Assembly: GCA_030248195.1 (NCBI GenBank)
Contig: JASAND010020430.1
Coordinates: forward strand, 1-64,000
Reading direction: 5' to 3'
DNA length: 64,000 nucleotides
From: Trissonchulus latispiculum
Taxonomy: Eukaryota; Nematoda; Enoplea; Enoplida; Ironidae
The position numbers and the translations under genes were made by a program. Shown here piece by piece: positions 42,336-56,200 of the stretch. Each line of letters starts with the position of its first letter. The first letter of the stretch is position 1. Under the pieces are notes generated by a model. That model was not told the origin of the DNA. It did no database searches and saw only the letters and a program-made list of their open reading frames with translations.

Positions 42336-43604
42336 GTGGCCAGTTCGTACGGGGAATAAAACTTATTCAATGATTTAATTTCAAAAGCAGTAACGTATGA
42401 CCTCAGGGAACATTTTTGACATCCCATATGGGAAATAATGTCCAGAAATATGAAAGAAGGAGTAACTACTGCGATATAGTATCTTCTTTTTGATTATTTT
42501 TCAATTTTGCTATCCCTGTGACATAGAGCAGTAAATGGATGTCTCTTCAGGAGGTGCAAATCATAGTTGGCAGAATAGTATACTCTAGTATCTAGTATAG
42601 TGCAGCAATTTATCCCTCACTGAACCCAGCTTTTTAACCGAGCCTGTCTGTAGTGTATTGCTCTAATCTTCCCTGACCCCGAAATACGCACCGACCTCTC
42701 GGTCTACTTTTACGTACCTTTAAAAGTAAAGGCGAAAATAAAGATTTTCAACGGCTTTTGAATAGGATTCCGTTCCTTTCTTCCCCCCACCAATTTGATT
42801 CTATGTAATCCTGTATGTTCATGTAATCCTCTGCGACTTCGTCGAAACAGACTAATACATCTGCTTCTAAAGCCACGGAAGTCGGGCAAAACATAAAGAG
42901 CCTTTCAAATTTATAGACGTTTCATTCAATTTCAAAGATTGCTAAATGTCAATCAAAATTTGTTTTAGATTTGTTATAAAATCCGTAGGATAAACCTACT
43001 GATTTCTGCTGATTTTTAAGCAAACTTTCCTCAACATCATCATTAAAAACATCACATACAACGTAAAAATAATGTAACATTTTCTCATTAACTTTGATAA
43101 ATTCTGAAACTAATTTGTACGTCTTTGTTTCTATATTCATTCCTGGAATTCAATATAAAAATGTCATAAATAATAAAGGTTCTTTAATTTCTGGGTGTAA
43201 GATTGAACGAGGCACAGATATTACATTTGCTGAACCTAGTAAATTTTAAAATTGCTGCAAATTTGAAAAACATGTTTAACATCGCAATTTTGCATCCACT
43301 CAACTAATGAACATGTGAACATCCTCATTGAAGAATGCAAAATTCCTCAGGTTATCAATCACAAATGCTGTAATGGAAACACTCAATTTGGAACACTCAA
43401 TAAACAAGTAAATTGTTTTCTGCCTTTTTTACTAATCATGAATCTTTCAAGTTTAAAGTTCATCTTCAAGGTTAAATAAAATTTAAAACTGTACATCAAA
43501 GTGGTCGTTTCTACACTACTGGCATTTTTGAAAACTTTCCCATATTTGGTCATCAATACTGTAGTTTGGATGCTGCTCATTACTTCCTTCCTTCATTTGG
43601 TTAG

Positions 43605-45185
43605 GACGCATGTCTTATGGGACTGAAATTGATCTGGGGTTGCTGCAAAATCCATATATGTACATGTATTTTGAGGTTGGTATACGCGGGGACATCATCT
43701 ACTATTACGACGCGGTTCACTAATTTTCCACCGCAGTGCAAGAATTGAATTTCTACAACAAATAATCCGCTGGTTCCAAACTATGACTCATCAAAACCCC
43801 AAACCTGGGTTTTTTAATTGTTGTATGGGCCATGGGTTGTGCTATGTCAACCATTTCCAGTTAAAGGCTTATGTACTGTAGGTTGCACTGGATTGTGCTC
43901 AGCATTCATATGCCTCTCACAATTTCTTTACCCAGGCCCTGAAGGGCTGTTAATCCGGATGATATGCTCTCCACTATGCCTCAAAGTTAAAGAATAAGTT
44001 GAGCATTCCAGTGGAAAGATTGAAAAGTTGATTATAAATTTTCTATCTAAGAAAAAGTTCATAATTCAGTACGACAACTTTAAACGATAAGCGGGCTAAG
44101 CCTTACTAAGGATCAACGAGTCCTAAAATTTACGCAAAATACCTGGATGAGACCTTACAGTTTGTTCTGCTCAGATATAAGGAAAGTTGTTAACTCAGAG
44201 TTTGAGAAGGATAAGAATACGTGTGCTTGGGGGGGGGGGGGTTTCACTCCTCCAGACCTGAGCTCACCCCCCCCCAAAGGGGTCCCTCACCCCCCCAGAA
44301 TCCGGATTTTTCCGGTAAAAAACCGGAAAAATCCTGTTTTTCGGCGGCCGTCGGCCGCCCTTCACACCCCCCAGAACTTCCCCTCCTGCACATGTCTGAG
44401 GATAAGTATAAACTTTTAAACAATGCTGTATTTGGGAAGCCAGTGGAGAACATATGAGCTTATAAGGCTATTAAGCGTGTTACTACATCTAACAACATCT
44501 AACAACTTGTAGAAAAATTGATAAATTGTCTTACTAGATTCTGTGAAAGTTTGGTTGCTGCATTCATGAAACGGGTAACAGTGGAAGATTCCAAACCTAT
44601 TTGTTGGCTTTACTGCATTGGACTTGTCAAAATATTTAACGTATGATTTTCATTACACTATATTGTAATGTGTATTACATTACATTACATTGTAAGCTAC
44701 AATTATATTTTACCTAACTATGGAAAAAATGTACAATTGCTATTTACTGAAAGGGATAGTGTATGCCATCCTATCACTGCTGACAATGGATATAATGATA
44801 TGCTACAAGATATGGATATATTTGGTACAAGTGATTACCCAAAGAGTTATCCTTTACACGTAGCAGAAGCAAAAAGTGTTGTGTAAAATGAAAGTTGGAA
44901 CTATGGACAATCTATACGAAGCCTTTTGTGGTATACGTTCTAAGGCATATGTATTTGTATATGGGGAAATTGAGAATAAGAGACTTAAACGTACTAAAAA
45001 GTCAACTGTTAACAATGGGTACACTTTAAAGGTTGCGGTTCAACAACTTTTGATGGGACTTGTCCTGCAGTATGAACTTCATTAGAACTGATAGACATAA
45101 ATAGTATTTGTGCATGTTAATAAGAAGGGACTATCCCCTTTTGATGATGAAAGGTATTGGATTATGATAATTAATTTGGGGTCGG
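43605..45185 (+). pseudogene. polB: Decayed Polinton polB of the polB #1 class
   Basis: Pieces in order: TEIDLGLLQNPYMYMYFEVG and IRG (equivalent to 1270-1330 of polB #1); a damaged motif A neighbourhood (LYG.. then AMSQPFPVKG-like, about 43825-43870); motif B (KLLNNAVFGKPVENI, 44411-44455); FMKRVTVEDSKPI; motif C remnant LLFTERDSVC (DTD changed to ERD, about 44740); FCGIRSKAYVF; and the C-terminal LSPFDDERY. Stops and shifts occur throughout. It is split by the 183-base insertion listed separately. Confidence 0.85.
44216..44398. mobile_element. 183-bp hAT-like MITE inside the polB relic, 8-bp duplication AGGATAAG
   Basis: GC-rich insert flanked by AGGATAAG on both sides (44208-44215 and 44399-44406). 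Its ends are imperfect inverted repeats (ACGTGTGCTTGGGGG against ACATGTGCAGGAGGGG). Removing it places the codons before motif B directly in frame with KLLNN, so the site is exact. The 8-bp duplication and the CAG-type end suit the hAT superfamily. Confidence 0.85.
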
Positions 45186-45377
45186 TAAAAACAAAATAAA
45201 ACCTTAACTGCAGTTTTAAGCCATCTGATGAGACTCCTTGCTGGGGATAGAAGCGGTTAAGAAACGTCTGTGTCTTTCTTACTTGTGGAGGGAGTTTAAT
45301 CTTGACTGGACCGCTGATTTGAATCTTCATTTAAAAAGCAAAACCTATTCACATTGGTGTGGCAGTTTATTTGTGTC

Positions 45378-45378
45378 C

Positions 45379-45455
<77 letters not shown>

Positions 45456-45472
45456 TATATTATATATATACT
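45378..45472. repeat. (TA)n microsatellite
   Basis: About 95 bases of TA. Confidence 0.95.
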
Positions 45473-45499
45473 CTTGCTATTTACACATTTAGATTCATA

Positions 45500-46586
45500 T
45501 CATCTGAAAATTTTGAGCAAACCTCCAAAAAATTGTTTCTATGCACCGCTACGTAATCAAATATGCAAATATATCTACTATTTTAAGTGTTCCAGCGAAC
45601 TTGTTCCAGCCTGCTGTATTTATATGGCTCTTGGATCGACTTGATTTAAAGTTTCAATTAAAACTAGTTCACATAATTGAAGTCTGCAAAACTTCCATTT
45701 CACACACCATTTGCTGATAAACATTTCGTAAACGCTTGTACAGTCTTGACAGTGGTCTCTGCTCTTACATTTATATACTTCACCACTATTCACCATTTGT
45801 CGTTATTTATATTCTTCGTGCGCTTCTCTAGTATTAATTTTGCACCTTTCATCTGTATATACATTATTTATGGAACCATGAACTCTTAATTAGTCAAAGT
45901 TGGGCTGTCAAATGATTGATTATTATTGGTATTCTCAATTTCTTTATGGATTCTGTCTATTTGCTGGATGAACTGAATTGCTGATGATTTAGTGACTTAA
46001 CCTTCTAAAAATGCAAGCTTCCCGCCTAAGTTCTAATTTAATATGGTCCCTTCCCTTCGAACGTTTTCTAGTTAAAACACTTACATTAAACTAGTGTAGG
46101 CAGATAACACGTCGGAGACTGCGACAAGTTTCTGAGTTTAAAATGAATGATTGACATACTGACAGGATTGGGAAAGTTCAAATAAAGTTTACTAGAAGTA
46201 CATTAAGTGGGTTCAATTTGCCTATCAGGAGCGTTATCGTTTTTGCAAAACGCAAACACTTTCATCTAGAAGACATTTCAAAAACCTAATTTTAATTTTA
46301 AAAATTATACACAATTCTAAGTACCGGAAAATAACCTGACCGTTATTAAGAATCTTTTTCACAACCGCTTAATATCTAACGAGAATATTTTACCACATAA
46401 AATTGTTAACTCAGCCACGCTTCCCACTTTTAAAAGGGCACTGCGTGACGTCATGTTTGATGTAGGAATTTAATGCAGAAGTGTTGCACTTGCTTATTAA
46501 TTTAGATTTTTCTTGTTTGTTTAATTAAATGATAATAATAATAATAATAGTAATAACAATAATAATATCTCTATGTAGGCATATTA

Positions 46587-46625
<39 letters not shown>

Positions 46626-47600
46626 TCATGTTACTATTATTATTATTTACCCTAGTTAATCGATGCCAAGTCTGCAAAAATATTTTTAAGTGGGAGTTGT
46701 TTCAAACCCTCCAATTTGTACTTGCTTCATTTAAAGTCTAATTATTCTTCAATTTTACAGCGTTTTATTTGAAATTTTTGTATCTTGTGTTCAGTATGCT
46801 CTTCACATCTATTTACGCCTAAAACAGTGCAATAGTCGCCTGTCCTATCCTTCATTAAGAGTTTTAGCTAAGACTAGAAAGACATTAGCCAAATTTGCTT
46901 TGATTTTATTGAACAGAAAATTTGAGTCCTTTAAAAATGAAACCTATTTGGTTGATTCCAAACTTCGTCAAAGAATTTCTACTTCTGTAAAAAAACTGTG
47001 TAAGTGAAAAAACTTAAAAAAATATATTTTCAAGGTGATCTAATCTATATTCTTCGGCACTAGCAAAACATTAAAAAACGTTAAAACAACTGCTCTTGGA
47101 AATTTATGTTACGTTTTAAAATTGCGTTGAAGTGATCTTTTCGTATTATTGTTATCGTAGTGAATTTAAGACCTTTAAAAATGAATTTTTACTAACATTG
47201 TTGTTTGTGAAGGCTACACCATTAAACATTTACTTTTACACGTTTTTAAACATTTCAATTGGAAACCATGATTAAATGCTGTACACTATTTGTGTAAGTA
47301 TAGTAAAACTCTTTAGAAATTGAAATAGAATCTTTATGTTTTACATTTAGGTGATTTTTTCTTTGAATATTTCATTATTATTCATTACACATTATTCATA
47401 TATAATATTGTACAGTAGTGACTATACTATGTTACATCATTTCATTATGTCCAGAATTCTTATAGATGTATATTTTAAGCATATACATTTATATTTGGGC
47501 AATTAAAACAGGGGTGTAGTCATTTTGTTCTGTTTCCTCATAGTAGCCATCACAAATCGAAATCATAGCTCCCTTAGCATCTGATCTCAGGTTGGGTGGT
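45500..47600. other. Unassigned AT-rich stretch with an (ATA/ATT)n microsatellite
   Basis: ATAATAATA turning into ATTATTATT at about 46530-46640 makes a self-complementary tract. Otherwise no gene recognised. Confidence 0.5.
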
Positions 47601-47611
47601 TCTCCAACAAG

Positions 47612-47730
47612 CTAGACATCCATATAGAAGGCACAAGTTTTTCTGCAGAAGGGACAGGACGGCTCCACCGCATTTTTATGGAGCCGTTTGATGCAGGAGA
47701 GGCACAACATGTACATACACAGTGTCAATA
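47612..47730 (-). pseudogene. C-terminal half of a RING finger
   Basis: The frame reads CLSCIKRLHKNAVEPSCPFC then RKTCAFYMDV and stops at 47612. It has the C-x2-C and CPFC pairs of a RING; the first half is not seen, and the expected Cys-x-His before CLSC is replaced by MYML. Could be a last exon or a fragment. Confidence 0.45.
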
Positions 47731-47968
47731 TACTTAGATTTTCATTTTCATAGCATACGTATTTCGCATTTCTTTTGTTCCTACAGTAATTATTTTTAAT
47801 ATTGATTATATTCGCAAGCTTTTGTTCTCGGAAAAAAATTGTTTTCTAATCTGCTGCTTTATTAAACATTACATAGTAAACTTATGACAGAATTACACAC
47901 TTTTTATTTTATGATAGCTATCATTTACAAACATTAAATTTAGTTAATCGTCTACTTATCGTACTTAC

Positions 47969-48070
47969 ATTTTTTCCTCCTTCTTCCACAGCATCAATAA
48001 TTTCCTGCATGTGTTTCTTTCTATACGGCTTCAAGAAAATATCCAAATGCTTGAGATGTTGCCGCATTTC
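47969..48070 (-). other. Possible exon with GTAAGT donor
   Basis: An open 33-codon stretch (EEMRQHLKHLDIFLKPYRKK, then HMQEIIDAVEEGGKN) ends exactly at GTAAGT. Predicted amphipathic helix. It lies 240 bases 5' of the RING fragment on the same strand, but phases do not join directly. Confidence 0.3.
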
Positions 48071-48099
48071 CTCTTTGTAGATTCATTTGGTTTCCTGTC

Positions 48100-50200
48100 T
48101 AATCTTCTCCAAAAACTGCTTCTATCACTCTATATTCTCTACAAGTATTGTTAGTTATGCATCAACTGAACAAGATCAACATTATATATCACACCAAGAT
48201 AATATCTTCCACAATTGTTTCTATACAGTTTCAACTCTACTAATCCTTACCTTCTTTACACTTTGTGCTCCTGGTCGTTGTTTCCTCAGATATTTTGCAT
48301 CGATTGACACTGAGTTTTAACATTTTCAGTTTTTTGAAAATCCTATATTGAAACAAATTTTACAAGAGAACCGGAAATTCTCACAGCTTTGACATTGTAG
48401 CGCTTCTTTAAAACAACCTTCACTCCTTCTCCATTTCTTAAACTGTTTATTTAAGTTTAAATGTAAAGGTTGGATACAAAACTGAATTATTGAACTGTCG
48501 TTGCGTGGCAAAGGTTGGCTTGGTGTAGGTAGCCGCACTAAATTCTGTATTTTCGCAAAAAGTTGAATGACAGGCTCATTAGTTCTTCCTGAAGAACCGA
48601 CTCTATTTCACTATTTAAATACAGGGATAAATCGGATCAGATCAGACAAGTAGACCGAACAGTCTATCACATGAGATCACAGTGGTCATCGAAGCAGTCC
48701 CAAGGAGTCCATAACCAGAAGAACATATTTGCGAACCAGTCCGCTCGTCCGACAGCCGAAATGGCGTCATCCCCTTAGATACGCTAGTGCTCACGACTTG
48801 CCTTCGGATGCAGAAACCCTTATGGATGAAGCAGTATTCGGCTACAATTCTGAGACGTGAGAAGAGTGCGACTGAATATTCCATCACACCAGACAGTCCT
48901 TTATCAGAGTTTCGGCTGTGGGATGTGATTGAAGGAAGAATTTGGTTCTTCTGTCCAAATTTCTGACACTGCCTTGGTGAGCTTACCGATAATGCATGGA
49001 CACAAGGGAACAAGGGCTGTCTGTGTGCTCATCAATGCCATGGATAATGATGAAAAAAATGACCGTACATGTCGTCGAAAAAAATAAAATACGATTAATG
49101 GAAGGCGAACTTGAGGGATACCTACGTCCTATCCCTATTATGGCGTTGAAAGAATGTTTCCGGCAGTATTTGTAAGATCCAACAATTGGAGATTTTCAAA
49201 TTTATCCCACTGCGTCAACGATTCATCATCACCACCAACAGAGGAATTGTTCCATATTGCTGAGAATTACTGCGACTACACCTTTTGCGAGAACCAGTGC
49301 GAACTGTCGAACATGTACTGCTGTTCGGACGTAGCCTGGTACACAGTTTCTGACTTCACTGCATGGGTCGGTCGCCATGAGTTTTCAAATTCATGCACCA
49401 CGGTTATGAAGCTTCCACGATTAGAGCTTTGTACTCAAGCAAAATTGTTAACAAGTCTCCGTTGACGCAAACCTTATCCGAACGCATTTGACGTTCTCCT
49501 GCTTGTTGTTAGAACAGATGAATGGCCGGTTCAGGAACTGAATCTACCGCGATAGATTCGACGGCATTCAGCTTCACAATGACGGATGTAGTTATTACTG
49601 AAATGCTGACGCCTCCGGACCAGTTCTAAACTAAGCTTGAGACTACCCGCTTTGAGCTGCTCTTCGTGGCACCAAACTTTCCATTAGTCTATGTCATGTC
49701 AATGACCCTATGGGATACTTTAACCGGGTGAACGGCTTCATTCTTGCGCGGGAACGTGTTTTTCTGTCTGCATATAATAACTTACTCTGATTTCAAACAA
49801 ACTAGTATTTCTCTGTTATGCAAGATGGTGTTTTATATTCGCGAGCTGTTGTCGATAATTCGCTGTCTTTAAAACCTTTAACATCATGCCGCGGTTTCTA
49901 TTAAGTGCCTAATGGATGGTTTTAAAACGCATATATCATAGATTGGATATATGCTACCAATATTGATATTAGCTTTTATCAGTCGAAACAAATTTTTCAA
50001 CTTAATACAGAGTGGATTGTAAAAGCGTCTACTGCTCTTCGTTGGATCAAAATATGAAAGCCAGTAAGAGATTATGTTATAGTTTACATTATTATACACA
50101 TCTGGACAACCTACTGCTTATTCGTCACCATTGTTTCTGTACAAGTCAAAAGGTGTCACAAAGGTGTCACTGGATGGATTGAGCCAAAATGTTTTATAAT
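48100..50200. other. Unassigned stretch
   Basis: The 103-codon plus frame at 49154-49465 ends with KLPRLELCTQAKLL, which faintly recalls the (I/L)PRLEL.A motif of BEL/Pao retrotransposon RNase H regions; nothing else supports it. No other gene recognised. Confidence 0.35.
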
Positions 50201-50229
50201 TTGAGTCGGCAAAATTCTATTAGGTTTAG

Positions 50230-51690
50230 GACCTATAATTATTCTGTCGGACAGTAATCTGCAATGGGAGGCCGATGTCATGCACGTGAGGGCAAGCAAA
50301 TCAAGAAAATTGCTTGCTGAGATTGATTGTTTTAGTAATCCAGCTGCTGCGTCACCATTATAAAGTGAATTTGCTTATTCAATAAAGACTGCTGTTCTTT
50401 AAGTTCGTAGGCCAAGTCAAAATGGAAGCATCATGTACTAAGAGCCGTTCAACGACGCAGCTTCATGTCAAAACTGTTTCAGAAAATGTTGTCTGATCTG
50501 AAAATAAAGCGTAGACAGCTCAGGGTGATACAAAGGTTGTTCTTCTTGAAAGACGATTTCAAACCGTTACTTGAAAACAAAGAAGTTTATAGGCGTCTCT
50601 AAGATCAAACATTATTTCAAAGTTAGCCTACGAATGTAACGCAATTGTAACTGTAACGAATGTAATGTCCTCTTGTGTTGCCAGTTTACATAATTTTTGT
50701 ATTTTAGAATGTACGTACGTAAGGTATAAGTAATGATTGGAATTGTGTTTGTTGACATGTGTGTTTATCATTAATTACTATGTTCGATTAGTGTCAATTT
50801 GTTTCGATTCACCAAGAAAATATAAGAGTTTAAAGTTTGTAGAGAAGTCGTATATTTTGTAAAACAGGATCTAAGTTGACAGCTGTAACCTAAATTTTGG
50901 GAGGATAGTTTCTGAATCGCCATGCGCACAAGATTTCAAAATAGTTTAAAAGGATAGAAGAAATTAAATTGGCAGTAAGTGTTGTTACAGAAACGATTGG
51001 AAACGTGTGCCTGTATTGAATGCTATGCACTTGAACAGCACCATGTAAGCACCTCCCTATCTGTGGGTCAACCATTTCTGTGTTGTTCTTACTTCCTCGG
51101 AAGAATAGGTCTGTTATTTGTAGTAACGTGTAACGGCTGCCTGATTACCTACCTTCGGATTCAGTCTGGCTAGACCTGGATAAATAATTATTGGATTTGA
51201 GTCAGTATTGGATTTGAGACTAGACTTTAGATAGGCTAAGCGCTACAGGTTGTTCTTGTTGAAAGAAGATTTCAAACCTTTAGGTGAAAAAAAAAGTAAG
51301 TTTATAGGCGTCTCTAAGGTCAAACATTTCAAAATTATCCTCTGCTAATTCATAGCTATAATTCTAGATTATTTCAGAATGATAGGAACCTCACCGAACA
51401 AAGCTGATAAATCGGAAAGAGGAAAAGTTTTACACATAATTGACAGTTGACACTGTCAATATCATGCGTGGAAACGGTAGTTTGCTTAGTCCCTATAAAG
51501 ATGGTGACATGGTTCGCATTCGAAAGACAAATAAGGCAATGATGAAGTCTGCAAATGAGTCATTTTCAAAGACTTATGTCACAGTCGAGATATTATGGAT
51601 TTCGAGAAAGCAGGAATTAATACCACAGATTTTAATTTTTGATCCAAACCAAATCAAAACTGTTTTGATGATTTTTGATTAATCATAATT
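50230..51690 (+). pseudogene. Fragments of a second Polinton integrase, partly duplicated
   Basis: LQWEADVM and IDCFSNPAAA (about 50260-50360) match the first-Asp region of the 40.7-kb integrase. NFMSK..QKMLSDLK (about 50465) matches the region after the second Asp, and QGDTKVVLLERRFQT (about 50520-50575) the catalytic-Glu helix, here with Glu. The Glu-helix block recurs at about 51247-51335 (VVLVERRFQT), and a C-terminal piece, YKDGDMVRIRKTNKAMMKSA, lies at about 51497-51560. Stops and shifts throughout. Confidence 0.7.
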
Positions 51691-51699
51691 GATGATCAA

Positions 51700-53200
51700 C
51701 TTCTGATTTTTGATTAATCAAACTGAGTCAAATTATTTAATTTTTCACTGCAAAAAATCGAACTGAATCAATGTAACTAAATTTTTAGAAGCCGAAATCG
51801 AACTACATCAAATGAAAACTACGGTCCATGAATCAGTAGTTTTACTTTCGATTTTGATGCACATTTTGATTCAGCATTGCTAAATGAATTCGCTCATTAT
51901 CACAAACAGTATGGTGTGAGAAAGTTCAAAAAACAAGTTTATTTCTTAAACTACTGTTTTACGCTTTGTGAGACTGCAATATATCACACAGAATTAGCAC
52001 ACGAGTTTGAAGTCAAAGAGACTGAATTATATTAATTAATGCGAAGTTGTTACGGCAGCAAGAAGCAGGTCGACCTAAATTTAACCTTTTACAGTTTCGG
52101 CAGCCTGGTAAGTAGGATGCTTTAAATCAGTAGGTATGCAAATTCGAAAAATCAAAAGTCGCATCAACCTTCAGTTTTGGTAAAACTGAATTAAAATCAA
52201 ACGTGTTTCAAATTGGCAAAATTGAACTGAATCAAATAATTTCATTTTATGGAGCAGAAAATCTATTAAATCAAATCTGATGATTTTTCAAATGCAAAAA
52301 TCGAATCAAATCAAAACTTTTGAGGTTGCATCAAAACTTCTTTACTGCAAAGTTAGATGTATCACGTGATCAGGTGCATTAATCTGGACACTGTTAGTCC
52401 TGGTGGTCTGGTTTATTCTATTTTTTTACGTACGCCCCACTCCAGTTGGATGTGCACCGGTTAGGAGTAGTGTCAGCCACGATAATTTTAAATTTTTATT
52501 GTTGGGGAAGGGTGATTGGCTGACACCGAATAATTGTCTTCACTTTATTCTATTCTATGTAGCACACATAACTCTATAACGAACAGCGAATATATAGCTA
52601 AACAAGATGCCCCGCTATTTCATGGAACAATATAGAATGAATCAGAATTATGTTTCGGGCTTATTTCGTCATGCAAACAACTTACTTACTTACTACTTAC
52701 TTATCACTTACTAACAGTCAAATTAGGGGTAAGGGGAAGAGACAGATTAAGCTGGCAAACGATGAAAAATTGGACAACCATGTGTTAAAAGAATGAAGAA
52801 TTATAAACTTGAATATTTATAGTTAACATTTCGTTAAACACATTATACTAGTTTACAGTAGGTTTTACTAAAAGTCAATCAAGTTTGGTATTTTAATCTT
52901 ATTTTTAAAAATTCCTTAGACACGACAAAGAATAACATTAATTTAAATTGGCGAAATGGGTCCACAACTATCCAAGACGAGGGAGCATTGAATTTGCCTC
53001 TTATTATAAACTGATCTTTGTCTCCTTTTACTTTAGCCCTTAAATCCCAGCAAGACTGACCAACCAGCAAAGAATAAGAAGAAAACCAATGCTGAATCTC
53101 CGGAGGCAATAATAATGAAAACAGGTGGAATCCGCGAGCAAAAGCAGTTAGCAAACCTTTATTTGTTGGGAAAATGGAAACGCTTCCTAGCTACGATTTG
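51700..53200. other. Unassigned stretch rich in TGATTAATCA-like repeats
   Basis: From 51640 to 52330 the words TTTTGATT, GAATCAAAT and AATCGAA recur in both orientations (degenerate simple repeat). No gene recognised. Confidence 0.4.
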
Positions 53201-53214
53201 GGCGACCTTCAGAT

Positions 53215-56200
53215 GTGCATCGACCTTCAGATGTGCACCTTCAACGTGAACGACAGTGTACTGGGAGTGGAAGGCGCCAAAACAAAACCCAGCTCTGGTG
53301 GATGACTCCTGGAATTGATGCTTTGTGCATTGTTGACTGTATTAATTGCAGAGATGGAGGCCCAAAAATGAAAGAGATCCTGCAAGATTCTCTTAAGCTG
53401 TAACGGAATAGGAAGCACCACCGAATGTTAAGTACCTGCCCAAAATTTGATGCACTGTCAAAGGAGTACCAGTGCAACATTTCGAATTACATGTACTGAA
53501 ACACATCAAAACTTATGAAGTGTAACACTGTATTTTTGTATGCTTACTAAACTTACCACGGTTGTGATTGCTTTCAAATTCGGTTCGGATCGGTTCGAAT
53601 TCAGGTGAATGGAAGCAAATACTTTAGCAAAATCTAATTCGCTTGCCAAGAATTAAGCAAATGCAATGACAACAGACCGCTGCTTTGACTAAGATACTCT
53701 TAAACCGTCTTGGTTGGGTAAATTTTAAGGCATACCTTCATGAAATTGTTACATGACCTTCGACATGCACGGCTTAGCATGCAGAGACAAGTCTGATTCC
53801 TCTGTATGTTTAACGTGACCACTACACAAGCGGCCTATGCTTAATGCGATGCTTAAAAAATCCGATTTTGGTAGAGTACAGTTTGAGCTTAATGAAGCAA
53901 ACAGGGTTTTTGTGCAGATGTTCCACCGGTAAGTATAGAAGGCCTGTATCTTTTGGTCTCGACTAGGTATCTACATATGGGCCAAGATTTCGAGTGGTCT
54001 AGGGTACCCGTCAACTGATTCGATAATCGATGGTTCGAGTCGCACCAGCCACGAAAGTTTCTCAAATCTTCATGAGCAAGGGACTAACCTTATATCAGCT
54101 TGACGTGAGGTCTAGCCAGTTATCCAGTTATTCTTAGTTGGTCGGTCAGTCGTACCACTTATGTGGGAAGGTAGCAAGAGACTGGTAGCAAGAAAGGTAA
54201 CCAGGAATGTCATCTGCCATGAGGAACTGCACTCGGAATGAGAGCAAGAATAAAAACGTGTGCAAAGGTTGTACAAATCAAATTTGCACCATTTTTTCAA
54301 AAATGGCAAGTATAGAATCAAGATCACATGAAGTTGGGAAAGTGTGGACGTTTTCAACGTGTGACACAATTTTGAAAATTTTGACATTTTATCAATAGAC
54401 GTTTTGTCATGGTAGTTTCGTCGGTAGACGTTATGAACGTTAAGCGTTTGTATATATATATATATAGACGTTTTTTTGGGAAATAAAAACAACAGTATTG
54501 AAACATACGATGCAAGCTTTAAACCAAAGAAGCTGAGCGCTAATCAATATGAAATACAAATACAATTAAAAATCGTAATTACACAGAGCACAGATTTCGC
54601 CTCTTGTCATGCACAACTGTTTGCTCGTTAGTAGCTTAACGTTTAAAGCATATGAATGCAATATGCAGATGCAGCAGCATGCTACTCAGAGCCCATTTCA
54701 TGCGATTATCTGCTGGCCTGCAAAATCTGGTCACGAAAACCGTCAACTACGACCCATAGGTCATCGGAAATGTGGACGTTTTCAAATACCGTTTAGCAGA
54801 ATCTAGCCCGCTTTTAGCACTTGAGTCTTATATATTTGGCAACTGTAGTATGTATCTAACAGGTGGAAGAGATGCCTTGGGCCATTGTCATCACCATTTA
54901 AATAGCAAACTTGGGTAGCCTATGTATTTTTAACAAATGACCTTAACCCAGGCTGATGACTTAAGAGGGGGGCAAACAGTTCGATGGCGGAAAGCTTTCT
55001 AATCTATTGCCAAATAATACTGGCCGGAATACGGTTCCCTTCCCATATAGTGCTTTGCTATCATGTAAAAGAATTATCGAACCCAAAGCCACAATCTCGA
55101 CAGGAGGCTGGGCCAACCGCCGTCGGGATCAGGGGTTATGAGGAAAATGGCCAAGGAGTATGCCGAAATGGCCGGAAAAAAATTAGTTTTTACACTAAAA
55201 CGTTATAAAATTTTCGGCTTCGGCCGACTTAGCTGAAAGGTTTTCGTGAAAATCGGCCAAAATTTTGACGTGTTTTTTCTGAAAATTGAAGAATTTTTTC
55301 TTACCGATTCCAATTTTTCTGTGTAATACGAGCAAACTAGAAAATTTGGACGTTGTAGGTGCGTAAAGTGTTTAAGTTAACTAAGGTCTTATGAGATGTA
55401 GTTAATCACAGAAATCCGAGATATTTTCAATGCAGTTAGTATCCGTCTTAATTTAGATTAATTTAATTAAGAGGAGTTGGTTTTGTTTACCGTTGTGTAC
55501 GCAATGCTAGATCATATTATTACTACGATTTCTGCAAAATTCTGTTTGACTGTTATAAGCAAATTCTGAACTACGCCAGTGTCATAAACAGTGGATTCAT
55601 GTTCGCGTTTAACATGGCAGAGAATTCCTTTTTGACAAGGGTTATATCTTTTTGTTAACAAAAAATGAACTGGCACATTAACCGAAAGTCTGAAACCCTG
55701 GAAACTTTGAAAATTTAGTTAAATTTGATTAAGTTCTTTTTTTGCTATGAAAATTTAAATGATTAGGCTCAAAATTAACTCAATCCTGTTCACGCACAGG
55801 ATTAAACAGAGAGTTAAACAGTTTATTTTAACTCGGCCCGAGGGTTAACCGAGTTAAAGTATTTTAAGCCTACTCTTTTAATTCGTGCGCGTAAATGCCC
55901 TAAGTCGCAGTTTACCCCAATTTAGATCCTAGTATGTAATTAGGCAAAAGCTAGGACAGGTTAGGAACTGATAATTTCATCAGATCAAAAACAGCGGGCA
56001 ATAACTTTTAGATTTTTCGTAAAATTTGCAATCTTTGCTGTTGCTGTTGTTGTTGTTATAGCCCTGTTATTGCTGGAGAAGGCAGTGAAGCTGGACAACC
56101 TGAATACATTTATTATTCGCCAACATTCGTGTCAACATGTTTCTGGTTTTTTGCAACGGTTAACCCACTAGAGCAGAAATAAGGATTTAAAAAATTTTCA

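Noticed and set aside
45238..45556. Frames with YIYIYI tracts
   Set aside because: Translation of a (TA)n microsatellite.
49154..49465. BEL/Pao retrotransposon relic suggested by KLPRLELCTQAKLL
   Set aside because: Only one short motif; no Asp-box, reverse transcriptase or integrase segment nearby.
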